DNA from: Kaistella jeonii
GTDB lineage: Bacteria; Bacteroidota; Bacteroidia; Flavobacteriales; Weeksellaceae
DNA length: 64,000 bases
Direction of reading: 5' to 3'
Assembly (NCBI RefSeq): GCF_000812865.1
Contig: NZ_JSYL01000004.1
Location: 124,001-188,000 of the forward strand
A program made the translations under genes and the position numbers. Positions 32,506 to 41,500 of this stretch are shown here, piece by piece. The first letter of the stretch is position 1. Each line of letters begins with the position of its first letter. The notes under the pieces were generated by a model. The model worked only from the letters and a program-made list of their open reading frames with translations. It was not told the DNA's origin and made no database searches.

Positions 32506-34344
32506 TTATTGATTATCAACGTCATTATTTTCTTCTTTTTGAATTTGCTCACTCATTTCTTCCAAAACTGGCTTGATTGTACTCTCCGGAAGTTCACTAA
32601 TTCTAATGTACATCAACCCATCAATTGCATCATTGAAATTAGGATCTACGTTAAATGAGATTACTTTTGCATTTTGTTTGATATATTTTTTGATCAAAAC
32701 CGGTAATCGCATTTGAGGTTCCAGATCATCAATTATTTTATCAAGTTTGTTGAGATCAGATTCTACGCCGTCAAAAAACAAATGTTTGTCACGCTCTTTC
32801 AGCATTACTTTGAATTCCTTTTTCGGATGAATATATTGTGCAACTGCCGAATCATAGTAATTGGAACGCATAAATTCAATCATCAAAGATTTTGAAAACT
32901 CCGAGAATTTATCAGAAATACTTACTCCGCCCATCAAAAATTTATGTTCCGGATTTCGCAAACAAACATGTACAATTCCGCGCCACAAAAGAAAAAGCGG
33001 CAAAGGTTTTTGTTGATATTCGGTAGAAATATAAGCTCTTCCCATTTCGATGACCTTGCGAAAAAAAGGTTGCAGTTCCGGATCAAATTCAAAAAGTGAA
33101 CTCGTGTAAAACCCATCAATCCCGTGATTTTTCATCACTTCGCTTCCTAATGCCATTCGATATGCGCCGGCTAATTTCTGGGCTTTATTGTCCCAAAGAA
33201 AAAGATGATGATAATATTCGTCGTATTTATCTAAATCGAAAGGAAGATTACTGCCTTCTCCGATCTTTCTGAAGGTGAGTTCCCGCTGTCGACCGATCTC
33301 GCGCATAATGGAAGGAATTTCAGAATAAGAGGCGAAAAAGACTTCATAATTTCCATTTCTGAAAAGCATTTTTTCTTTCTTGTATAAATCCTCAATATCC
33401 TTAATTAAATCTGCCTGTGGCGTTTCATCGATAATATTGTGCACCACATTTTCCTCTTTCGTCAACGGAAAATTGAGTTTTAAATTAGGCAGTTTCAATT
33501 GATCAGCAATCGACCTTCTTTTTTCATAGTAGGATTTGAGCATATAAATTTTCTTCTGCAGAAAATCGCCCATTTCTTCAATGGTATCATAGTCTTCCAG
33601 CACTTTTAAGGATACCGGCTTTCCGATTCTGATTCGAATTGGCTTTTCCCGGTCGCGCATCATTTCGGTCGGCAACATCAAAGTCTGCAAATCGGGATGA
33701 ATTTTGGCAAGCTGATAAAAAATATGGCTGTTTTTTGCATGAAAATACATGGGAACAACCGGTACTTTTGCCATTTTAATTAATTTCAAAGCGGCTTTTT
33801 CCCAGGGTTTATCTTGAATTTCGTTGAATTTATTATTTCGGTTTGAAACTTCTCCTGCCGGAAAAATCCCGACGCAACCCCCAGTTTCCAGATGTTTTAA
33901 AGTTTCCCGCATTCCGACCGAACTGTTTCTGACCTCTTTTCGATTTTCAAATGGGTTTACAGGAATGACGAAAGGTTTCATAGGCTCGATCTTCTCTAAA
34001 AGAAAATTTCCCATAATTTTAAAATCAGGCCGAATTTCGGTAAGGATTTTCGTCATCAAGATTCCATCAATTCCACCCAGAGGATGATTGGAAACCAAAA
34101 TAAAAGGACCTGTTTTCGGTATTTTAGCCAGATCCTCCGTAAAGACAATATATTTTAAATTCCGTTGTCGTACGAAAGAATCAAAAAAGTCTTTTCCAAC
34201 TTTATCCTTCAGGGAATCGTAAAGTCTGTTGACTTCATTGATCTTGGTTAAACTCATCATCGCCGACGCGACAGGATTTTTTAAGAATCCTATTTTATCC
34301 AGACCAGACGCTTTTATTAAATCACTTTTAGAAATAAGACTCAT
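32506..34344 (-). CDS. Two-domain acyltransferase: PlsC-like plus GNAT/OlsB-like (OlsF type)
   Basis: 612 residues. The N-terminal half (about 60-270) is a PlsC-family O-acyltransferase with VSNHPLGGIDGILM (acyl-transfer His/Asp), and GIFPAGEVSNRNN plus VPVVPMYFHAKNS as later blocks. The C-terminal half (about 325-560) resembles OlsB/hemolysin-type N-acyltransferases (REIGRQRELTFRKIGEG, KVIEMGRAYISTEYQQKPL). This fusion is the OlsF design, in which one protein makes acyloxyacyl-ornithine or -glycine lipids; OlsF has been described in Serratia and attributed to flavobacteria. The amino-acid substrate is not determined. ATG six bases after the aspartate kinase stop, so co-transcribed. Confidence 0.8.
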   Translation of the reverse strand: MSLISKSDLIKASGLDKIGFLKNPVASAMMSLTKINEVNRLYDSLKDKVGKDFFDSFVRQRNLKYIVFTEDLAKIPKTGPFILVSNHPLGGIDGILMTKILTEIRPDFKIMGNFLLEKIEPMKPFVIPVNPFENRKEVRNSSVGMRETLKHLETGGCVGIFPAGEVSNRNNKFNEIQDKPWEKAALKLIKMAKVPVVPMYFHAKNSHIFYQLAKIHPDLQTLMLPTEMMRDREKPIRIRIGKPVSLKVLEDYDTIEEMGDFLQKKIYMLKSYYEKRRSIADQLKLPNLKLNFPLTKEENVVHNIIDETPQADLIKDIEDLYKKEKMLFRNGNYEVFFASYSEIPSIMREIGRQRELTFRKIGEGSNLPFDLDKYDEYYHHLFLWDNKAQKLAGAYRMALGSEVMKNHGIDGFYTSSLFEFDPELQPFFRKVIEMGRAYISTEYQQKPLPLFLLWRGIVHVCLRNPEHKFLMGGVSISDKFSEFSKSLMIEFMRSNYYDSAVAQYIHPKKEFKVMLKERDKHLFFDGVESDLNKLDKIIDDLEPQMRLPVLIKKYIKQNAKVISFNVDPNFNDAIDGLMYIRISELPESTIKPVLEEMSEQIQKEENNDVDNQ

Positions 34345-34350
34345 TGGTTA

Positions 34351-35589
34351 TTAGTTAGTTACAACTTGTATTGTTTTTTTGGAAATCTGCTCTAATAAAA
34401 TATTTTTGTTTTCATAGAACTTATTTAAGTCCTCTAATTTAGCATTTCTTACGGTAAAGAGCGACACGTTTTTCACGACCTCTGAATTAAAGTTGATCTG
34501 AAGCTCCTGATTGAGATCATCGATATGATCGTATTTATCTTCCACACACAAAACGAAGGAGATCGCCGACGTCTGCATAAGGGAAATCGTGATTTTATGT
34601 TTTGCCAAAAGTGCGAAGATCTGACTCAAATGTTCCTCTGCAATAAAAGCAAAATCCCGCGTAGAAATACGCATCAAATTTTGATTTTCTTTTAAAATAT
34701 AGGTTTCCTGATTTTCGGTTTGCTCCGAAGATCCTACCTTAGTTCCAGGTTTTTTGGGCTCCAGAAAAGACTTCACATAAAAAGGAATATTTTTCTGTTT
34801 TAAAGGTTGCAAAGTTTTTGGATGAATTACCGACGCGCCGTAATATGCCATTTCTATCGCTTCTTCGTAAGAAATATTGGATAAAAGATTTACATTTTCG
34901 AATTTTCTGGGATCGCCTGTCATTACGCCGGGAACATCTTTCCAGATCGTCATCGCTTCAGCATTTAAACAATAGGCAAAAATCGCCGCCGAATAATCAG
35001 AACCTTCCCGCCCCAAAGTCACTGTGAAATTATTCGCTTCTGAACCTATAAATCCCTGCGTAACAAAACACGAATCGCAATCTAATTCCGAAATTTTTCG
35101 TTGCGTTTCTTCCCAGTTGATATTTCCTTCGCGGTAATTGCTGTCAGTTTTAATGTAATCACGCGCATCGAGCCAGTGATTTTTGAACTGGATATCGTTT
35201 AAATATTCACTCAAGATTTTAGAGGAGATCATTTCCCCACAACTTACGACCTGATCGTAAACAAAATTATAGTTGGGTGATTTGTTCCGTCGCAAAAAAG
35301 ATTCAATATCATCAAAAAATAAAGAAATCTCCGAGAAAACCGGGTGATGTTCCTGAAACAAACCTTTCGAAATTTCTAGATGGTTTTGCTTCACTTTTTC
35401 AATTTCAGTTTGATAGTCGATTTTATCAAAATAATTTTGAACCGCCTTTTCTAAAGCATTTGTTGTTTTTCCCATCGCCGAAACAACAAGGACACAATTT
35501 TCAAAACCTTCCGATTCTAAAACAAGGGATACATTTTTCACCCCTTCCGCATCTTTCACCGATGCGCCACCAAACTTAAAAACTTTCAT
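34351..35589 (-). CDS. Aspartate kinase
   Basis: 412-residue monofunctional aspartokinase that phosphorylates aspartate as the first step to lysine, threonine, methionine and diaminopimelate. Signature KFGGASVKDAEGVKNV at the N terminus, catalytic TVTLGREGSDYSAAIFAYCL (about 190-209) and IWKDVPGVMTGDPR (about 215-228). A C-terminal ACT-type region from about 300 (RISTRDFAFIAEEHLSQIF) probably binds the feedback inhibitor. No homoserine dehydrogenase domain is fused. First gene of a pair with the OlsF-like acyltransferase; no clear promoter box found. Confidence 0.93.
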   Translation of the reverse strand: MKVFKFGGASVKDAEGVKNVSLVLESEGFENCVLVVSAMGKTTNALEKAVQNYFDKIDYQTEIEKVKQNHLEISKGLFQEHHPVFSEISLFFDDIESFLRRNKSPNYNFVYDQVVSCGEMISSKILSEYLNDIQFKNHWLDARDYIKTDSNYREGNINWEETQRKISELDCDSCFVTQGFIGSEANNFTVTLGREGSDYSAAIFAYCLNAEAMTIWKDVPGVMTGDPRKFENVNLLSNISYEEAIEMAYYGASVIHPKTLQPLKQKNIPFYVKSFLEPKKPGTKVGSSEQTENQETYILKENQNLMRISTRDFAFIAEEHLSQIFALLAKHKITISLMQTSAISFVLCVEDKYDHIDDLNQELQINFNSEVVKNVSLFTVRNAKLEDLNKFYENKNILLEQISKKTIQVVTN

Positions 35590-35852
35590 TAAACATTTAA
35601 TTATTAATAGTTTACAATTCCAAAACCTCCTTTTTAAGAATGGTAATAAAATTCAAAAATATCATTTTAAGGCGAAATAAAAAAATGAACATTATTAATA
35701 AAAAAAGTAAGGTTGCAAATAAGTTCGCCAGAAACGCACAATTATTTAAGCATTGACTCCAAATAAACCTGTTTTCCTTGATTTTTCTGAAAAGAAAAGC
35801 CGAAAGATTCAAAGATATTTCCGAAATTTGTAATTATCCAAAAAGCAAAAAA

Positions 35853-36863
35853 ATGTCAGAACAAAATTTTCAGACGCTCGGTGAATTTATTATTGATAAG
35901 CAGGAAGATTTTCTGTATTCCACAGGTGAACTTTCCCGCCTCTTAAGTGCAATTCGACTCGCTTCGAAAATGGTTAACCGCCAGGTAAATAAAGCCGGAA
36001 TCGCCAATATCATCGGAAAAGTGGGCAGTGAAAATATTCAAGGAGAAGAACAGCAAAAATTAGATGTTCTGGCAAACGAAATTTTTATAGAAGCTTTGTC
36101 ACAAAGAGAAGTTGTGTGCGGGATCGCGTCGGAAGAAAATGATGATTATATAGAAGTTAAAACCGGTCCGAACGCACATTTAAGCAAATATGTAGTCTTG
36201 ATCGATCCTTTAGATGGTTCTTCAAACATCGATGTAAACGTTTCTGTAGGAACAATTTTCTCTATTTACAGAAGAGTTACAGAACCGGGAACTCCCGTTG
36301 GAATCGAAGATTTCTTACAAAAAGGAGTCAATCAGGCCGCTGCAGGTTACGTGGTTTATGGTTCATCCACAATGATCGTTTATACGACTGGAAATGGCGT
36401 GAATGGTTTTACCCTCGATCCAAGTTTGGGCACCTATTATCTTTCTCATCCAGCCATGAAATTCCCGGAAATAGGAAAAATTTACTCTATTAACGAGGGA
36501 AACTACGCCAAATTCCCACAAGGCGTAAAAGATTATATCAAATATTGTCAGGAAGAAGAAAACGACCGTCCTTACACGTCCCGCTACATCGGTAGTTTGG
36601 TTTCCGATTTCCACCGAAATATGATCAAAGGCGGAATTTATATTTACCCTTCAACTTCGCAGTCACCGAACGGAAAACTGAGATTATTGTACGAATGTAA
36701 TCCAATGGCTTTACTGGCAGAACAAGCCGGCGGAAAATGTACCGACGGATTTAGAAGAATTCTCGAAATAGAACCAACAGAATTACACCAAAGAGTTCCA
36801 TTTTTCTGCGGAACAACAGAAATGGTAGAAAAAGTTGAGGAATTCATGCAGAAATATAAATAA
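35853..36863 (+). CDS. fbp: Fructose-1,6-bisphosphatase, class I
   Basis: Hydrolyses fructose 1,6-bisphosphate to fructose 6-phosphate in gluconeogenesis. About 336 residues from the ATG at 35853, chosen because [13 protein letters not shown] matches the family start and the upstream open frame (from 35778) is AT-rich leader. Metal-binding motif [20 protein letters not shown] (about 108-127), upstream EENDDY, and substrate loop [28 protein letters not shown] sequence 23 bases before the ATG is a weak -7 candidate. Repeat R4 follows it and probably ends the transcript. Confidence 0.96.
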   Translation: MSEQNFQTLGEFIIDKQEDFLYSTGELSRLLSAIRLASKMVNRQVNKAGIANIIGKVGSENIQGEEQQKLDVLANEIFIEALSQREVVCGIASEENDDYIEVKTGPNAHLSKYVVLIDPLDGSSNIDVNVSVGTIFSIYRRVTEPGTPVGIEDFLQKGVNQAAAGYVVYGSSTMIVYTTGNGVNGFTLDPSLGTYYLSHPAMKFPEIGKIYSINEGNYAKFPQGVKDYIKYCQEEENDRPYTSRYIGSLVSDFHRNMIKGGIYIYPSTSQSPNGKLRLLYECNPMALLAEQAGGKCTDGFRRILEIEPTELHQRVPFFCGTTEMVEKVEEFMQKYK

Positions 36864-36896
36864 TTCTTTCTTTAAATCATTTTTTCAGGAGCTTTA

Positions 36897-36967
36897 ACCC
36901 GCTTTCCACTATATCTTTTCCTTTTTTCCTAAAAAAAAGAAAAAGGATGCCGTTGCAGTCGGGGCTA
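36897..36967. repeat. Dispersed intergenic palindromic repeat (R4)
   Basis: Inverted relative to R2: ACCCGCTTTCCACTATATCT, TTTCCTTTTTTCC, AAAAAAAAGAAAAAGGATGC, CGTTGCAGTCGGGGCTAC. The T-rich and A-rich arms can pair; located between fbp and the acetyltransferase gene. Confidence 0.75.
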
Positions 36968-36996
36968 CTTTAGAATGCAAATTTTATTAACAAATC

Positions 36997-37461
36997 TTGG
37001 TGCCAAATTTTAAGATTGAAAAAGCGACCGAAAAAGATCATTTAACGTTGACAGAAATAACCGTTGACGGCAAAGCATTTTGGGGTTTTTCAAAAGAAGA
37101 ATTATCTAAATGGAAAAATGAATTAACAATTACGCCCGAATATATTGCAGAAAACGAAACCTACAATTTAGTCTTAGATTCGTCAATAGTTGGTTATTAT
37201 TCCTTTCTTAAAATAGACGAAAACACGCTTCTGCTGGATAATTTATTTTTATTTCAAAAGGTTATTGGAAAAGGTTTCGGCAAATTATTAATGCAGAATT
37301 TTTTGAAACGAGCGAAAAGTTTAAATATTTCTAATATTATTCTGGAAGCTGAACCCAACGCAGAAAATTTCTACAAGAAATTTGGCTTTTCCACTTATGA
37401 TCATCGCGAATCTGTAATCAAAGGCCGTTTTCTACCGAAAATGAAATTAGATCTTACCTGA
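36997..37461 (+). CDS. GNAT-family acetyltransferase
   Basis: About 154 residues. GNAT fold: IEKATEKDHLTLTEITVDG start, LLLDNLFLFQKVIGKGFGKL with the acetyl-CoA loop at VIGKGFGKLLM (about 90-100), and ILEAEPNAENFYKKFGFSTY as the terminal motif with the conserved Tyr/Phe. The start is a TTG at 36997 or, equally likely, the GTG at 37000; neither has a strong promoter box. It follows repeat R4 and precedes menC by 21 bases on the same strand. Substrate unknown. Confidence 0.82.
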   Translation: MVPNFKIEKATEKDHLTLTEITVDGKAFWGFSKEELSKWKNELTITPEYIAENETYNLVLDSSIVGYYSFLKIDENTLLLDNLFLFQKVIGKGFGKLLMQNFLKRAKSLNISNIILEAEPNAENFYKKFGFSTYDHRESVIKGRFLPKMKLDLT

Positions 37462-37482
37462 ATTTTTTTCAAATATTTCTCC

Positions 37483-38490
37483 ATGAAAAAAGCAACTTTT
37501 AAAAATTACATTCTCAATTTCAAAAATCCCAGCGGAACTTCCCGCGGAGTTCTCAATACCAAAGAAACGTTCTTTCTGGAAATTTCAGAAAATGGTAAAA
37601 AAGGCATCGGCGAATGCGGACTTTTCCGAGGTTTAAGTTGCGATGATGTTCCTGAATACGAGGAAAAATTACAATGGCTTTGTGAAAATATTAATGAAAA
37701 TAAAGAAGTTCTTCAAAAAGAATTGCTTCATTTTCCCTCCATTTGGTTCGGTTACGAACAGGCGATCTTAAATTTAGAAAATGGGGACGATTTATATTTC
37801 CCGAGTGATTTTACAGCCGGAAATTCTTCCATAAAAATCAACGGTTTGATCTGGATGGGAAATGCAGATTTCATGCAGCAACAGATCGAAGAAAAATTAG
37901 ACCAAGGCTTTGACTGCATCAAATTAAAGATCGGTGTCAACTGGAATTCTGAAAAAGAGATCATAAAACAATTGCGACAAAAATTTCCAAAAGAACAACT
38001 GGAATTAAGAGTTGACGCAAATGGTGGATTTAGTTTTGAAGAAGCTAAAATCGTCTTACAGGAACTTTCAGACTTAGGAATTCATTCCATCGAACAACCC
38101 ATAAAAGCAGGAAATCTCATGGAGATGAAGATCCTCTGCAAAGAAACTTCAACACCGATTGCCTTGGATGAAGAATTAATTGGAATTGTTGATTTAGAAA
38201 AAAAGAAAAAGTTGTTAGAAGAGATCAGACCTCAATATACTATTCTCAAACCTTCTCTCATTGGCGGATTCTCCGGCAGTGATGAGTGGATCTCTTTGGC
38301 AGAAAATCTGGGAATCGGTTGGTGGATCACCTCCGCTCTGGAAAGTAATATGGGTTTAAATGCCATTGCACAATATACTTTTACCAAAAACCCTGCAATG
38401 CCGCAAGGTTTAGGAACCGGTGGATTATTTACGAATAATTTGGAAACACGTCTATATTTGAATGGCGATCAACTTTCAATAAAGGTTTGA
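37483..38490 (+). CDS. menC: o-Succinylbenzoate synthase (enolase superfamily)
   Basis: 335 residues. The muconate-lactonising subgroup catalytic set is intact: KLKIGVNWNSE (Lys-x-Lys, about 145), metal ligands Asp in ELRVDANGGFS, Glu in HSIEQPIKAG, Asp in ALDEELIG, and the general base Lys in TILKPSLIGG. OSBS dehydrates SHCHC to o-succinylbenzoate in menaquinone synthesis, the quinone of flavobacteria, which fits the type II NADH dehydrogenase in this window. Other subgroup activities, such as dipeptide epimerase, are less likely because of its N-terminal sequence. No other men gene is adjacent. Confidence 0.82.
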   Translation: MKKATFKNYILNFKNPSGTSRGVLNTKETFFLEISENGKKGIGECGLFRGLSCDDVPEYEEKLQWLCENINENKEVLQKELLHFPSIWFGYEQAILNLENGDDLYFPSDFTAGNSSIKINGLIWMGNADFMQQQIEEKLDQGFDCIKLKIGVNWNSEKEIIKQLRQKFPKEQLELRVDANGGFSFEEAKIVLQELSDLGIHSIEQPIKAGNLMEMKILCKETSTPIALDEELIGIVDLEKKKKLLEEIRPQYTILKPSLIGGFSGSDEWISLAENLGIGWWITSALESNMGLNAIAQYTFTKNPAMPQGLGTGGLFTNNLETRLYLNGDQLSIKV

Positions 38491-38520
38491 GACAATTATT
38501 ATCATTTAATCTACAAAATT

Positions 38521-41500
38521 CTAGTTCCTGTTTTTCACTAAAACCCAGCCGGTGTACGTTCTGCCATCAGGTAAAGTGATCTGATACCAATATGATCCGG
38601 TATTCACCAATCGTGAATTAAATGTTCCGTTCCACACAAAACGACTTGAACTGTCCTGTTCAAAAACTTTGACCAGGAATCGGTTAAACACTTTCAAATT
38701 TGCAGATTTTCCGTTAAAAACATTTAAATCATCGATGATCCAGGTATCATTGTAACCATCTGCATTTGGAGTAAAAGCATTTCTGATATTCAAAATAACG
38801 CCTTCCTTGGAATTTGGAAGACAGTCTGATCCCTCAAATTTCACGTAAAATGTGGTGATGCCAAAAGGAAGATTGGTGAAAACATTATTTTCCACAAAAT
38901 TGATCCCATCTTTTGAGTACAGAATTTTACGACTTCCAGTTGCAATAACGGTAATTGTGTTTCCATTTGCGATCAAATCTGTGATTACAGGAATTTCAAA
39001 TACCTTAACATTAAACGTGGTCGAAAATGTACATCCATTTGCAGCGGTCACATTTATTTTATAAAGCCCCGCCGTTTTTACGCCTAAAAGTTCTTTGGTT
39101 TTAGAAATAACTTTTCCGGTAGGATCCAGCCATTCAAACGTCACAATATTCAAATTTGAAAAATCGGGTTTAATATCTACGAAGCTTTCCGGACAGTAAT
39201 TATAGTCAGGTAAAGTGAACATGGGCGTCTTTTTCAAGCTTAAATTTATTTCGGCTTTCTCAGGACAAAATCCGGGAGACTTAATTTTAACAAATACCTT
39301 TTGTGTTCCAGAATTCTCATTGTAAAGAAAAGCTTTAGGCGAGTTTATTATATGAGTATTATTATTGAGATCGAGTAAACTGGGGTAATATTCGAAAGTT
39401 GCAGGACTATACAAAGAACTTTCAAATTGTGTTAAATCAATATTTTCTGTCCCATCATTTCCTACATCACAAGTATTGGTAATAGTGAAAGGTCCATTAT
39501 TAATCAATTTTACTTTCTGGCCTAAATTTAAATCTACCGAAGCAGTATCAAAACACCCCGGAATATTTTGCACACGCACCCAAATCCTCGTCACTGAAGC
39601 ATTAAAAGTAAATTTGTCAGGATTTAAAATAGGATTAACATTTTGATCAGCTTCTGCTTTAGTATAAAAAAATGTAAAATGATTATCAGCACTTTGCGTG
39701 TAGATCATACCTGATGTAAATTTAGTCAGATCAACATCGTATAAACCATCTAAATTATCATCACAAATCCCTGATATTTTAGAGTTTAAAGCTTTGGGAG
39801 GAATATAAGTTTGCAATTCGATCGAAGTAACAGAAAAACAAAATGTAGTTTTTGACGTAAATCTTACCCAAACTTTAAATCTTGAATGAGCCGTAATAAC
39901 GGGCGAAGTGATCTGCGTAGAAGGAATGCCATTGTTTGCTTCCAGCTCCGTTTTATAATACGTAATATTTATATTTCCAAGCAGGATTGAATTTTGAGCT
40001 TGAGAAAACAAGTCCGGGATCGCGTCGCTGAGCGTAAATGATTCATTCAGATTAAAATCAAAATCACATTTCTGAAGCACTGCAGGTTTGATGACAATGA
40101 CCGGCAAAAAATTTAAAGTAATATTGATGGTACTGACAGAATAACAACCGCCATTTCCATTAGAAACTTTCGCGTAAACGGTACTTTTATGCTGGGAGCT
40201 GAATGTGGTGGGATTTGCTATTAATCCGGATAAAGAATTGCTCGCAGCATCGTAAGTTTGATAATATTGAAACGAAACCGGCGCAGTATCTGCGTAAATT
40301 TCACTTTGCAAACCCGTGAGATCAAAAGGTTCCTGACCATCATTATTATTATCGCAAACCGAATTTTTAACCACCTCAACTACCGTTTTTACAGTCGGTG
40401 TTGGAACCAACATTAAATTAATTTCAAAAACATTGGAGCAAACGTAAGATACTATTTTTACAAATAATTTGGTTCCGTTTTGAATATTATAGGTCGTTAA
40501 AGGATTGTTGTTATTGTCCGCATCAGTCTGACTAATAAAATAAGAAACGGTAGCATTTTGCGATCCGACAATCATTTTATTAAAACTGGAGAGCCTAGTA
40601 TTTTCTTGTCCATCATTTTCAAAATCACATATTTCAAATTGGGTTTGATGAATAATAACATGAACTAAATTAATCTCAATTTCCTTAACCGCATAACAGC
40701 CAGTTGAATCTTCGAATCTCACGTAGAAACTGGTTCTCACTAAACTTCCGTCTGTAGTTATAGTCTGTAAATTAGATATAGGATTCTGATCATTTTCTGC
40801 ATCTAAAGACGTTTTGAAGTAAGAAACACTTATACCAACCGGTGATTGCAAAAGCATTTCGGGCGAATAATCCTTTAAATCAACCGTAATATCCTGAGTA
40901 CCATCAAAACACCTGTAAACAGAATCGTCTTTTGCCTCGACATAGGTAAAAGTAACATCCATATTTACAGTGGCAATACTGAAACATCCGCCGGTAAACT
41001 GTACTCTTACAAAAACGGAATATTTCCCTTTGATAATATCTTTTATACTGCTACCAGTCCCGGAATAAGCTTCCTGATACGACCTGTAAAAACTTAAAAT
41101 TACATTTTGTTCTGAGGTAACTAATGGTCCTATGATATCCAGGTAATCAAAAAGTTCAACAGAATCATACTTAAAATCACAAGTAGTATAAGTAAAAGTT
41201 ATTGGAGTATTTACCACCGGACTGGCTATAAAAGTGATTTTTACAGGACCGAAAACCTGGCTACAAGTCGCCGTTTCATATTTTACATATAATTCGATAT
41301 CATTCACAATATTCGCCGTTGTTACTTCATCAACATTATTGGCAGCGTCTTGTGCAGATAAAAAATAATGGATCGTACCAGTGATAGGAGCAGAAAATAA
41401 TTTCGAATTTAGCGACGAAAGCTGGTAACTGTTCTCTACGCCATCATTATTAATATCACAAATCGCTAATGTATTGGTAAGCAAACTGTTTGAAAGTAAT

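Noticed and set aside
35778-35852. 25 extra N-terminal codons of fbp
   Set aside because: Basic, non-conserved, starting at an unlikely codon context; the ATG at 35853 matches the family N terminus.
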